64,000 nucleotides of DNA, from positions 103,311 through 167,310 of the forward strand of contig CBDBVE010000020.1 in NCBI GenBank assembly GCA_965212595.1, read 5' to 3'. Origin of the DNA: Poritiphilus sp965212595 (GTDB taxonomy: Bacteria; Bacteroidota; Bacteroidia; Flavobacteriales; Flavobacteriaceae). The notes beneath the pieces were generated by a model that made no database searches, had not been told where the DNA came from, and saw only the letters and a program-made list of their open reading frames with translations. Below, piece after piece: positions 25,401 to 34,157 of the stretch (position 1 is its first letter; every line of letters begins with the position of its first letter). The position numbers and the translations under genes were made by a program.

Positions 25401-27157
25401 AGGTAGACCAAATGCCCATCTTACCAAATGGGAAGGTAGACCGTACGGCCCTTGGCAAATACCGGGTAGCAGAAAGGGAAATTCTAGATTCTGATCTACC
25501 AAAAACTGAGGTAGAAGGCAAATTAGTCGCTATATGGGAAGAGGTGCTCAATTTAAGTCCGATAGGCATTAACGATAATTTCTTCACCATCGGTGGTGAT
25601 TCTATTACAAGCATTCAAATCATTGCGAAGGCCAGGAATTTAGGAATTGAGATAAAGGCAAGTCAGTTGTTCGACAGTCAGACCATAGCAGAATTGGCGC
25701 TTTTTGCACAGGAGAAGCAGGAAAGCCGTGTGGAAAATGAGCAGGTGACCGGCCAGGTATTGCTGACACCCATCCAACATTGGTTTTTTGAAAACCATAG
25801 GAATGCACCTCATTACTGGAATAATGCTGTGAAGATAAATGGGGATCAATTGCCCTCCTCGTCACATTTTGAAAAGGTCACCATGGCCTTGATTACCTAT
25901 CATGACGGACTTCGGCTCTCTTTCAAAAAAGGCGAGAGCTGGGAAGCAGAAATACTGGGTGTCTCAGATTCGAAAGGTTATTTTATTTACCAGGACCTGT
26001 CTGGAGTTGTCAAAATCGGGGATCAAAATGACGAGATTATTCGAATATTTAGAGCAATTCAGGAAGAAACCAATTTAAGTCGCGGAAAACTTTTTAAAAC
26101 ACTCTATGTCAATTGCGGCGCTCTACAAGCGCCAAAAGTATTTCTTATTGCCCATCATTTAGTCATAGATATTGTCTCATGGAATACACTTTTCAGCGAT
26201 TTTGAAATTGGTTTAAAGCAAAGCGAACAAAATATACCGATACGATTTAAGCAAAAGACGAGTTCCATAAAACTATGGGGTACCAAACTGAAAGAGTTAT
26301 CCAGCGACAAGGTCATTCTCAATGAGCTTCCATATTGGCAGGATCAAAAGATCGCGAATGTCAGCTTCCCTGTAGATTTTGAGTCTGAATTGGAATTATT
26401 TGAAGACCGCAATGTAGCCTTATATCAAAATCAATTGGATTTAGAAACATCTTCTGCCCTATTGCTTAAGGCCAACGATGCCTATAATACGAAGGTTGAG
26501 GACCTTTTGCTTTCAGCGCTTTACTTAACTTTTAAGGAATGGGCAGATCTTGACACCTTTAGCATAGGCCTTGAAAGACATGGTAGATCTTCCGAGGCCT
26601 TTGCGCTAGATGTATCAAATACTATAGGTTGGTTTACCGCTTTTTTCCCAATAGCTTTAGAGGGTGGTAAATCTAATGATATGGAAACAACCATAAAAAA
26701 AATCAAGGAAAAACTCAGGTCTATCCCAAATGATGGAATCGGCTATGGAATTCTCAGATATCTTTCGGAGGACGAGGTGGTTTCTGAGTCATTAAAACAC
26801 GAACCTCAACTTATTTTCAATTATATCGGAGTTCAAAATGACTCGTCTGAAGAAAATTACTTGAATTTCGAACAGCTTTGGAAAGACGTCAGACACCCGA
26901 AAAGTGAACGAACTTATCCCTTAGAAATAAACACATTCGTAGCTAATAAGCTTCTGCAAATTAATTGGAGTTATAGTATAGATATTTACAAAGAAGCAAC
27001 TATTCGGTATCTTGTAACTAATTTTGAGAAGAAATTAAAGGAGGTAATAGATCATTGCCTTGAAAAAGGAGATACTGCTTATACACCGTCAGACTTTCCC
27101 GAGGCCGATCTCAGTCAAGGTGATTTAGATGAATTAATGCGGAGGTTAAACTCTTAA
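22478..27157 (+). CDS. NRPS module C-A-T-E
   Basis: 1559 residues. It starts at a TTG (22478); no ATG near the start fits. Domains: condensation (about 35-470; HHIVTDK at 170-176); adenylation (about 490-995; YTSGSTGNPKG, NEYGPTE, YKTGDL, NGKVDR); carrier (IGGDS, Ser1042, the GGDS form usual before epimerases); epimerase (about 1090-1530; HHLVIDIVSW at 1226-1235, LERHGR with the conserved Glu1366, and NTIGWFTAFFP). The module should add one residue and convert it to the D-form. Hand-aligned code D-S-A-M-I-A-E-V-W-K; I cannot assign it. E4 reads ERHGR instead of the usual EGHGR. The next NRPS starts 2 bases after the stop. Confidence 0.93.
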   Translation: MKDEPHKKSLLQRWKNREKSTTKSSVVDIGKSPKNASIPLSHGQQRLWFLEQLYPGNPVYNFSEVYHFKGALQFEYIQKGIQKILDDNDVLRTFFEFDDQKVTQRVKDEAGLEIPVFDLSKLPDTEQEARKGEILYKDARKSFDLTIAPLVRALLIKLTDSNWILFVTMHHIVTDKWSMGIFREQLAAHYASLCAGVPMISKRAELQFADYAYWQKDREADQTQLNYWKEKLGGKIPYLELPTDFKMPKSPSFSGASYGGEFSAQLSKKLLDLAVKLETTPYVLLLSVHYLLLFRYTGQADLLVGSPISNRSEKVIEDLIGFFDETIVLRTQLQPDMLFEDLVRATKETVLNAFSNKDIPFDVLVQELKPKRSLGTNPFFRSMFIYHDVPPTPSFDQDIALSYSFFDSGVSKFDLTLYVAQDNGILAPSFEYSTTLFNESTITQFYKHLELLCQGLVTNPDVSLSQIPMLTSEERSLFSFQSAETNRPFDVFNGIHEVIENIAHERPNATALTFEKNTLTYAELNSRANALAHTLVRHTKGRNQIIGLCAERSIELIVGLVAILKSGCAYLPLDPEYPEERIDFMLADSAVEVMVTQDELVGGFKNFNGKIETLSPNTPTLSNEGEAQLPVVKPTDLAYVIYTSGSTGNPKGVPIRHKNILASTEGRLNFYPKNPKAFLLMSSIAFDSSKAGLYWTLCTGGNLVISEKRLEQDIKKLSEVIASNEISHSLMLPSLYELLLEHADLSLLRSLSAVIVAGEACPASLREKHFQQLPEVSFYNEYGPTEATVWCIAHQIKQNNLNAAIPIGKPVANAAVYLLNNHLTMVPRGATGEIYIGGPGLSGSYLNRPELTEAAYIDNPFDDKSGAKLYKTGDLGRYNKDGHIEFLGRADHQVKLRGYRIELDEIENKLRSEVTIKEAVVLLSKPESQGSSSQSSAPVQLLAFVIASELFDEASSKESLRSSLPAYMVPHSIIQVDQMPILPNGKVDRTALGKYRVAEREILDSDLPKTEVEGKLVAIWEEVLNLSPIGINDNFFTIGGDSITSIQIIAKARNLGIEIKASQLFDSQTIAELALFAQEKQESRVENEQVTGQVLLTPIQHWFFENHRNAPHYWNNAVKINGDQLPSSSHFEKVTMALITYHDGLRLSFKKGESWEAEILGVSDSKGYFIYQDLSGVVKIGDQNDEIIRIFRAIQEETNLSRGKLFKTLYVNCGALQAPKVFLIAHHLVIDIVSWNTLFSDFEIGLKQSEQNIPIRFKQKTSSIKLWGTKLKELSSDKVILNELPYWQDQKIANVSFPVDFESELELFEDRNVALYQNQLDLETSSALLLKANDAYNTKVEDLLLSALYLTFKEWADLDTFSIGLERHGRSSEAFALDVSNTIGWFTAFFPIALEGGKSNDMETTIKKIKEKLRSIPNDGIGYGILRYLSEDEVVSESLKHEPQLIFNYIGVQNDSSEENYLNFEQLWKDVRHPKSERTYPLEINTFVANKLLQINWSYSIDIYKEATIRYLVTNFEKKLKEVIDHCLEKGDTAYTPSDFPEADLSQGDLDELMRRLNS

Positions 27158-27158
27158 A

Positions 27159-29555
27159 ATGGAGCATAGAAAACAACCCAAAATAGAGGCTATTTATCCG
27201 CTGAGCTATATGCAACAGGGATTGTTGTTTCATCACCTCTCAAGCGAGTGGGATCAGGGTTTTTTGCATCTTGAGTGTATTTTGAAAGGGACCTTAGATC
27301 GAATTACTTTTGAGAATGCCTGGCAACAAATATCTTACAGGCATCCTATTCTAAGAACTACAATAGAATGGGAGGCGCTTGAAAAACCTGTACAAATCAC
27401 TCATGGCCACAAGCCGATGGTGTTTAGTTATCACAATTGGACCAAGCATTCTGAAAAACAACGGGAAGTGATGCTGGCCAACCTAAAGGAAGAAAACCGC
27501 GAATCGGGAGCGCACCTGAAAACCGGACCCTTATCACACATCATCCTTATCAAAATAAAAGAAGAGGAACATATTCTTTTGTGGCCCTGTCATCATCTTT
27601 TAATTGATGGTTGGTCTTCCCATAGTATCCTTAGAGAGGTTTTTGAGTTGTACGGCGCGTTAACGCAGGAAAAAGAAGTAAGTTTTGATACGCTGCCTTC
27701 TCAGAAGGCCTATCTCAATTGGCTCAAGGAACTCAGGGACGAAGAAAGTAAAACATTTTGGCAAGATTATTTTGAATCTTTTGACCTACCCCACCTATTT
27801 AATTCTGCAAATTTGAGATTAAATATAGTGCAACCCGAACGTTATCGATTGCAACTGTCTCAAAAGCTCACTGCAGACCTGAGTATGGTAGCTAAGGAAA
27901 ACAAACTAACAGTAAATACCATACTGCAAAGCGTCTGGTCATGCCTACTGGGAGTATATTTCGAAACAGACGATATAGTATTTGGTACAACAGTTTCAGG
28001 TAGATCGGGTGATTTTCCAAACATTCATTTGCTCACCGGAATGTTTATGAACGTTCAGCCCGTTCGGATCAAATCAAAAGAAGGATCGGCTCTTTTTGAA
28101 TGGATGAACACTGTTCAAACCAAGCAATTAAAAGCAAGAAGTTACGAGCATCAGGGTTTAGACAAAATTACCGAGCAAATTAACTGGCCTGGAGGGCAAA
28201 ACCTCTTCGACAATCTGCTGATATTTGAGAATTACCCTATAACCGATACTAGCAGCCAGGCCATACGGGTAGAAAATGTGAAGAGTGGGATAACCTCAAC
28301 CTTCCCCTTGACCCTCGTAATTATTCCTGGTGATAGAATGGAGTTTAAGTTATCTGTTCTGCCCGAAATAATAGATGAAACCCTTGCCAAATGGATTCTT
28401 AGCGGGTTAGAACAAATTCTCAGCAAACTGGTTAGAGATAAACCACAGACCATCGGAGAATTGAAAAGCGTTCTGAAGGCACCTGCAAAACCCATTTTTT
28501 TTAAGGAAACCAAACATGGAGCTGGCCTTGAAAAGCACTACGTAGCCCCAAGAAACGAAGTAGAGCTTAAACTCGTTCAGATTTGGGAGGCAATTTTCGG
28601 GAGAGATAAAATTGGGGTTCACGATAACTTTTTTGACCTTGGAGGAAAATCTCTGATGGCCGTAAAAATGTTTGTCAACATCAATAAAAACTTAGAGCAG
28701 AAGTTTTCACCTACTACAATTTTAGAGTTCCCGACGATCTCCGAAATTGGTGAGCTCATTCTGGGAGAAAAAAAGCTGGTCACTTCAGATTGGAAAAACC
28801 TGGTTCCTATAAGAGCTAGTGGTTTTAAACGCCCTCTTTTTTGCCTGCATGCAGGCGGTGGGCATGTTTTCTTTTACAGTCCATTGGCCGCTTATATGGA
28901 TGAAGACCGCCCTATCTACGCACTTCAACCTTCGGGTATTTTTGGTGAGGATACCTTTCATCAAAGCATTGAGGAAATGGCGAAAGATTATGTAACTGAA
29001 ATCAGAAAGGTGCAAACAAAAGGGCCTTATAACATCCTTGTTTATTGTTTTAGTACGGCCTTAGGGTTGGAAATGTCTAAACTCTTTGCAGATAGAGGTG
29101 AAACTTCTAATCTCATTGTTATGGACACGATGACGGATCAGGATCAATTGCTCACTAAACAGCGATTTATGATGCGTTTTTACGGTTTTTTAAATCGCCT
29201 TTCCAAAAACCCCTTCCAAGTGGCCAGATATATGATAGGTGACCGGATAGAAGGACATCTAAAGCCACTTTGGATACAACTGTTTGGAAACGCGGAACAA
29301 AAAAACACCGAAAAAATCCGTATTCATCTAGAAAAGATCTACAACAATTACCATTGGGAAACCTATCCTGGAGAGATCAATCTTATTCTCACCTCCAAAG
29401 CCGACAAACGTTTTAACGAGGAGCTCATCCGCTCATGGTCGCTTGTAGCAACTGGAGAGGTAAAAGTGACTTATACCAAGGGAAGCCATAGAAGTATTTT
29501 TGAGAAACCTGAAGTGGTTTTTGCCGCGGAGGCGGTCGATAAATGCTGCGTTTAA
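27159..29555 (+). CDS. NRPS termination module C-T-TE without an A domain
   Basis: 798 residues. Condensation domain (about 8-430) opens YPLSYMQQGLLFH, the form usual for domains that accept a D-residue donor (DCL), and has HHLLIDG (145-151). That fits the epimerase just upstream. A carrier domain follows (LGGKS, Ser498) and a thioesterase (about 555-790). The TE nucleophile lies in YCFSTALG (Ser632), where the usual GxSxG glycines are Cys and Ala. Asp656 and His777 complete a plausible triad. There is no adenylation domain, so the carrier must be loaded in trans, perhaps by the stand-alone adenylation protein at 19267-20838. The TE releases the finished peptide. Confidence 0.92.
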   Translation: MEHRKQPKIEAIYPLSYMQQGLLFHHLSSEWDQGFLHLECILKGTLDRITFENAWQQISYRHPILRTTIEWEALEKPVQITHGHKPMVFSYHNWTKHSEKQREVMLANLKEENRESGAHLKTGPLSHIILIKIKEEEHILLWPCHHLLIDGWSSHSILREVFELYGALTQEKEVSFDTLPSQKAYLNWLKELRDEESKTFWQDYFESFDLPHLFNSANLRLNIVQPERYRLQLSQKLTADLSMVAKENKLTVNTILQSVWSCLLGVYFETDDIVFGTTVSGRSGDFPNIHLLTGMFMNVQPVRIKSKEGSALFEWMNTVQTKQLKARSYEHQGLDKITEQINWPGGQNLFDNLLIFENYPITDTSSQAIRVENVKSGITSTFPLTLVIIPGDRMEFKLSVLPEIIDETLAKWILSGLEQILSKLVRDKPQTIGELKSVLKAPAKPIFFKETKHGAGLEKHYVAPRNEVELKLVQIWEAIFGRDKIGVHDNFFDLGGKSLMAVKMFVNINKNLEQKFSPTTILEFPTISEIGELILGEKKLVTSDWKNLVPIRASGFKRPLFCLHAGGGHVFFYSPLAAYMDEDRPIYALQPSGIFGEDTFHQSIEEMAKDYVTEIRKVQTKGPYNILVYCFSTALGLEMSKLFADRGETSNLIVMDTMTDQDQLLTKQRFMMRFYGFLNRLSKNPFQVARYMIGDRIEGHLKPLWIQLFGNAEQKNTEKIRIHLEKIYNNYHWETYPGEINLILTSKADKRFNEELIRSWSLVATGEVKVTYTKGSHRSIFEKPEVVFAAEAVDKCCV

Positions 29556-29595
29556 CTCAATTTGGAGCTAGCCTCTTATAAATTTAAAGATCTTC

Positions 29596-30861
29596 ATGGC
29601 TCACATCGCCGTAATCACAACCGGACTTAGAGGGATACTGAACGCCAGCTTTGAGTTATTAAAGCGCCTGGAATCTTCCGGAATGGAAGTAAGTTATCTT
29701 TGCCCGATAGATGTGAAAGCCCAGGTAGAACAACAGGGGTTTAAGTATGTTCAATTACCAAAAGTTCTTTTCAACATCTCTGATAAGACGCAGCTTACCC
29801 AAGCCAAAACAAATCTTTTAGAATGTGAGGTGATTCTAAAAGAAGTAAAACCAGAGTTCATTCTTATTGATGAAGAGTTGCATGAGATCATTTTTGTTGC
29901 CCTAAAACTTCAAATAAAAGTTAAACTCCTGAGTCAGTTCTTCTGTCATCAAAAGAGGCATGGCCTTCCTCCTTTGAGGACCTCTATAATTCCCGGACGG
30001 GGACCAAATGGGACTGCTTTTGGTATTCAAACGACCTGGGTTTATATCAAATTAAAAATCTACGGTAGACTTTGGTTAAATAAAATCTTAGCTAAAGACT
30101 ATCGGAGAAGGCTGCTCTTAGCGTATTTTAAGAAGATTGATTTCCCTGTTGGGTCACTAATCTCCCGAAGTTTCCCATCGCTGTTTATTCATACAAATTT
30201 GCCTGTATTGTCAATGACAATGGAGGAGTTAGAATTCCCGCATAAAAGAGCAAAGAATATGCGATACATCGGGGCCATGGTCTATGATGAGAAAGTGCAT
30301 TCCGAAAAAAATGTGCTGCCAGAATCCTTGCGCAGAATACTAGACCTTCGCAAGAAAGACCCTGCCAAAAAACTTGTTTATTGTTCGGTTAGCAGCTTAA
30401 ATACAGGTGATCAGGCTTTTCTACATAAAGTGGTTAATGTAGTTTCAAGTGAACCGAACTGGCTGCTTGTACTCTCCTTAGGAGGCAAACTTGACCCCTC
30501 TAAATTTGAATTGGAAACAGGTAATATATGTGTCCTCTCCTGGGTTCCTCAATTGGAAATATTGAAACTGGCAGATTGTAGTATTACACATGGTGGAATA
30601 CACACCATTCACGAATGCATCCATTTCAAAGTCCCTATGATTGTATATTCAGGGAAACGCCACGATCAGAACGGTAATGCCGCTCGTGTAGCTTATCATG
30701 GCCTGGGGCTTCAGGGAGACAAAGACAATGATGATGAGAAAAGCCTCAAAAACAAAATAGAGCAAGTGCTTACAGAAGCCACATTTAGCGCAAAGATTGA
30801 CGCAATCAACACGGTATACAAGGAATACAAAAAAAAGAACTTAACTTCTTTGCTCAAATAG
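29596..30861 (+). CDS. Family 1 (GT-B) glycosyltransferase
   Basis: 421 residues with the two-Rossmann GT-B plan of macrolide- and UDP-glycosyltransferases. The C-terminal donor site is clear: SWVPQLEILKLADC followed by ITHGGIHTIHE and, further on, DQNGNAARV, which match the HxGxxT and DQ elements of family 1. It has no signal peptide. It lies 40 bases after the termination NRPS in the rightward operon, so it most likely attaches a sugar to the peptide, an assignment made from position. The sugar is unknown. Confidence 0.82.
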   Translation: MAHIAVITTGLRGILNASFELLKRLESSGMEVSYLCPIDVKAQVEQQGFKYVQLPKVLFNISDKTQLTQAKTNLLECEVILKEVKPEFILIDEELHEIIFVALKLQIKVKLLSQFFCHQKRHGLPPLRTSIIPGRGPNGTAFGIQTTWVYIKLKIYGRLWLNKILAKDYRRRLLLAYFKKIDFPVGSLISRSFPSLFIHTNLPVLSMTMEELEFPHKRAKNMRYIGAMVYDEKVHSEKNVLPESLRRILDLRKKDPAKKLVYCSVSSLNTGDQAFLHKVVNVVSSEPNWLLVLSLGGKLDPSKFELETGNICVLSWVPQLEILKLADCSITHGGIHTIHECIHFKVPMIVYSGKRHDQNGNAARVAYHGLGLQGDKDNDDEKSLKNKIEQVLTEATFSAKIDAINTVYKEYKKKNLTSLLK

Positions 30862-30889
30862 CTTATACCGCAATCGTTTTTAAATCAGT

Positions 30890-31600
30890 TTGGAAATAAA
30901 GAATTACATACTAGAACAAAAAAGCCTTCATATTTGGTCGCTCAGTTTAGACGAGGAGCTACCAAATGCTTACGGCCAGCATTTGTCCTCCGAAGAAAGG
31001 GAAAAGGCAAATCGCTTTCGGTTTGCCAAGGACAGAGATATGTATATCTTCTCCCATGGAGTACTCAGGATCTTACTTTCTCGCTATTTGAAGTGTAATC
31101 CTAATGAGATCTCTTATGAATCAGGAGCTTGTGGGAAACCCTATTTAAAGGCTAACTCCAAGCTTAGGTTTAACCTTTCGCACGCAGGAAAAATGGCAGT
31201 GATCGCCCTGGTTGAAGACGTAGAAATTGGGGTAGACGTTGAAAAAATATCATCTTCCATAGACATACTGGAGGTTGCCCCAACGGTATATTGTCTACCA
31301 GAGTTGAAAAATTTGAGCGCCTTGCGCGCTAAAGACAAAAAACTTCTCTATTTTTTTGAATTGTGGACAAGAAAAGAGGCCTTTATAAAGGGCACCGGTT
31401 ATGGTTTTTCTATGCCGGTTTCATTAACTGATGTTTCTGTACTCTCAGAACAAGTAGCCTTCCTTTCAAAGGAGATAAAGGTGCCGGAAGGTTTTGATAA
31501 GTGGTTGGTTCAATCTTTTAAAACCACTACGGGATACAAAGCTGCTGTGGCGTTTAATGAACCCTTGCAAGATATTCAACAGTTTACGTGGAAGGGATAA
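30890..31600 (+). CDS. 4'-phosphopantetheinyl transferase (Sfp type)
   Basis: 236 residues, the usual Sfp-type length. It converts apo-carrier domains to the holo form by adding phosphopantetheine from CoA. Motifs: GKPYL (82-86), FNLSHAG (94-100), IGVDVEKI with the Mg-binding Asp116 and Glu118, and WTRKEAFIKGTG (159-170). The start is a TTG at 30890. It is the last gene of the rightward operon, 28 bases after the glycosyltransferase, and should activate the three NRPS carrier domains and the free carrier. Its stop codon is directly adjacent to the stop of the leftward neighbour. Confidence 0.9.
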   Translation: MEIKNYILEQKSLHIWSLSLDEELPNAYGQHLSSEEREKANRFRFAKDRDMYIFSHGVLRILLSRYLKCNPNEISYESGACGKPYLKANSKLRFNLSHAGKMAVIALVEDVEIGVDVEKISSSIDILEVAPTVYCLPELKNLSALRAKDKKLLYFFELWTRKEAFIKGTGYGFSMPVSLTDVSVLSEQVAFLSKEIKVPEGFDKWLVQSFKTTTGYKAAVAFNEPLQDIQQFTWKG

Positions 31601-32014
31601 TTACTTTCGGTCTTTTACCCGATAAACAAATTTAAGTCCGCTCCAATCTTCATCAATGGCACATACTTTGACGTCGACCAGGCCGTTGGCCAACAGAAAA
31701 TCGCGAATTGGGTCTCGTGAGAGATCGGTTTCAATTTTTGAGCTTCCCTTCGGCCAGCTTACCCAAAGCATCCCCGTTTTTTTAAGCAATGGCTTTAACG
31801 TCAGTGATGTCTTTTGAAAATCTTTTGTTGAGGCACAAAATAAGTGTATGAAATCGGCAGATTCTTTTTGTGGGTTCTCTAAAACAGTTAGCTCGGGTAA
31901 AAGCTCAAAAAGTGTAAAATAATGAGCAGGCTGATTGACAAAATACACCGAAAAACCTTCTTTTATTCCCAGTTTTTTTGCCAAAGGTGTTCTGGAATAT
32001 CCGCTTGTTTTCAT
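31601..32014 (-). CDS. DUF3052-like small protein
   Basis: 137 residues opening with GYSRTPLAKKLGIKEG, the typical start of DUF3052 proteins, and with a VSWPKG segment and a terminal DEDWSGLKFVYR strand that also suit this family. Such proteins are small, soluble and of unknown function. It is convergent with the phosphopantetheinyl transferase gene, with no bases between the stops, and so is not part of the NRPS operon. Confidence 0.75.
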   Translation of the reverse strand: MKTSGYSRTPLAKKLGIKEGFSVYFVNQPAHYFTLFELLPELTVLENPQKESADFIHLFCASTKDFQKTSLTLKPLLKKTGMLWVSWPKGSSKIETDLSRDPIRDFLLANGLVDVKVCAIDEDWSGLKFVYRVKDRK

Positions 32015-32155
32015 GCTCTTCCCCTATTTTGTTCGTTAGATAGATAAATTAAGGGAAAATATTTAATCTTTTCGCTGAGCATTGTGTTTTTCCACTTATA
32101 CTCAAAAGAATTTTTGCTTAAGTTGCATAAACAAATGTTTCTAGTCCTAAAACGG

Positions 32156-33535
32156 ATGACTAAAAGGAAAAAGGAAATCATTACGGCACTCAAGGTATAC
32201 TGTTTTACCTGGCTGTTGGCATTAACTTTGTTTCTTTGGCGGGTTATAGACCAGGACACTTCGGTCTCTGAAGCCTTGTATTTTTTCTTTGAGGCAATTG
32301 CTAACTCAACCTTGCTGGGAGTATTGCATGTGCTTTTTATAATAATCTACCTTTCCTTTTTAATTTTAAGGTATTTTTTCAGATTATACCTAAAAAAGGG
32401 TTTTAAAAGCAGTTTAAAACATTTTTTACTCTGGTTTGTCCTCCCCGTTTTGGCACTTTTTCTCTTTATACGTTTCATTACCTACAACAATAGCAACGAA
32501 GTTTATGCTTATAAATGGGACTACAGTGTGGAAAACAAAACAGGGGTTTCAAATGATCATTTCTCAAAAGACGGGAAGCACAGAGGAATGAGTGTTTTTG
32601 GATGGCGCGGAGCGAACCGGCAGGCCATAGCCGATCTGGTGCGAAATAATATCGAGTGGGTTGCCGTAATTCCTTTTCTGTATCAGGAAGATGAGCAAAC
32701 GAAGGTTATGAATGCTCCTGACAAGCCTGGCAGATGGTCAAAGAGAGATTCTTTATTTATTCGAAGTATAAAAGACCTACATAATAAGGGCGTCAGAGTA
32801 CATTTAAAACCACATCTGTGGATGAATAGTGGTTGGCGTTCAAATATAAACTTTGAAAAGGCAGAAGATTGGGATACCTGGTTTCAATCTTATCGCAAGA
32901 ATATGTTGCATTACGCAATTCTCGCAGAACAGCTACAGGTAGGTCTGTTTTGTGTAGGTACAGAATTACGGACTTCTCTAAAAAATCAGGAGGAGTCCTG
33001 GATATCGTTAATTAAAGAAATTAAAACTTTCTATAGCGGAAAACTTACCTATGCTGCCAATTGGGATGATGGGTTTGAACAATCCGCTTTTTGGCGCGAA
33101 CTAGATTATATAGGGGTACAGGCGTATTTCCCCCTTGCTAAAACACAAAACCCAGATCTGGAGGAAATAAAGGAAGGTTGGAATAAACATATCGAAAAAT
33201 TGGAAAATATCGCCCAGGCCTTAGGAAAACCTGTCCTATTTACCGAAGTTGGTTATAAGAGCGAGGCTTCAGCAGCGATAAAACCCTGGGAATGGGGCAA
33301 TTTTTTTAGCATTCTCTATAAGAAAAAATCCGATAGAACCCAGCAACTTGCTTATCAAGCTATGTTTCAACAGCTCTGGCATAAAGAGTGGTTTTCGGGC
33401 AGCTATATCTGGCAATGGGATACGCGTAGTTCAAAAGAAAATGCTGAAACGGATCTGGATTTTTCCCCGCGTTTTAAACCCGCTGAAAACACCCTTGCCA
33501 AATGGTACGGGTCTGCAATAATGCCAGTAGAGTAA
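32156..33535 (+). CDS. Membrane-anchored GH113-like glycoside hydrolase
   Basis: About 459 residues from the ATG at 32156 (MTKRKKEI); an in-frame ATG at 32084 would add 24 residues. There are three hydrophobic segments in the first 120 residues, then a TIM-barrel hydrolase facing the periplasm. Signs of the GH113 beta-mannanase type are HLKPHLWM, the acid/base candidate Glu in FCVGTELR and the nucleophile candidate Glu in LFTEVGYKS, plus WQWDTR near the end. Likely substrate is a beta-mannan or a related glycan, but this is by family only. Confidence 0.75.
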   Translation: MTKRKKEIITALKVYCFTWLLALTLFLWRVIDQDTSVSEALYFFFEAIANSTLLGVLHVLFIIIYLSFLILRYFFRLYLKKGFKSSLKHFLLWFVLPVLALFLFIRFITYNNSNEVYAYKWDYSVENKTGVSNDHFSKDGKHRGMSVFGWRGANRQAIADLVRNNIEWVAVIPFLYQEDEQTKVMNAPDKPGRWSKRDSLFIRSIKDLHNKGVRVHLKPHLWMNSGWRSNINFEKAEDWDTWFQSYRKNMLHYAILAEQLQVGLFCVGTELRTSLKNQEESWISLIKEIKTFYSGKLTYAANWDDGFEQSAFWRELDYIGVQAYFPLAKTQNPDLEEIKEGWNKHIEKLENIAQALGKPVLFTEVGYKSEASAAIKPWEWGNFFSILYKKKSDRTQQLAYQAMFQQLWHKEWFSGSYIWQWDTRSSKENAETDLDFSPRFKPAENTLAKWYGSAIMPVE

Positions 33536-33554
33536 TTGGAAAGTTATTGGAATA

Positions 33555-34154
33555 CTATTCCAATTCCCTCAATACATTTTCCGCAGAATTGGTAATTCGC
33601 TTATAGCACCTATACCCCCACCTGGAAAAGAAAAAAACAAAAACCAGCACAATGGCTATGAACCCATAAAGCCAATTTTCTTTTTCCATAATAAAAAAGT
33701 CTTCGTTTGATATAAGTTTAGAAGCTACAGGGATCGTGGTAAAAAACAATATAAAACTCAGGTAAATACTGAATTGCTGAATCATTAAAAGGTGTGTCTT
33801 AGCCTTTTCAAAAGCCACTATGGTTTCCTTATAGTTATTTTCGGTTATGCTGAGCTTTTTTATCTGGGTTAGCGCTCTTAGCACCAGGAGAGGCATAATC
33901 AACAGGAATGCCAGGGTTATACCTCCGCACAATTGCAGGTACCAGGTATCCAGTTTACCAAAGTTTAGCAATATATACATGGCAATCAAGAAACAAAAGA
34001 TTGCTCCAACCGACTCATAGTTAGTCACTTTCTGAAATTTGTTCGTATAATTTTGTTGTGTCATTTTTAAGATGATTTCGTTCGTTAATTTTTTTTGCTG
34101 TTCTAATTGATCACTCATTTCGGCCCACACTTCTTTTATTTCTTCTAGGTCCAT
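33555..34154 (-). CDS. Four-helix membrane protein paired with the sigma factor
   Basis: 199 residues: a charged N-terminal helix (DLEEIKEVWAEMSDQLEQQ), then four hydrophobic segments in two pairs, near 50-95 and 120-190. It starts 3 bases after the stop of the ECF sigma gene, so it is co-transcribed with it. Position and a cytosolic N-terminal helix suit an anti-sigma or sensor role, but I see no zinc anti-sigma (HxxxCxxC) motif and do not recognise a family. Confidence 0.6.
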   Translation of the reverse strand: MDLEEIKEVWAEMSDQLEQQKKLTNEIILKMTQQNYTNKFQKVTNYESVGAIFCFLIAMYILLNFGKLDTWYLQLCGGITLAFLLIMPLLVLRALTQIKKLSITENNYKETIVAFEKAKTHLLMIQQFSIYLSFILFFTTIPVASKLISNEDFFIMEKENWLYGFIAIVLVFVFFFSRWGYRCYKRITNSAENVLRELE

Positions 34155-34157
34155 AGC

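Noticed and set aside
32011..32259. An 82-codon minus-strand frame over the start of the GH113-like gene
   Set aside because: It overlaps a supported gene on the other strand and shows no domain; treated as a shadow.
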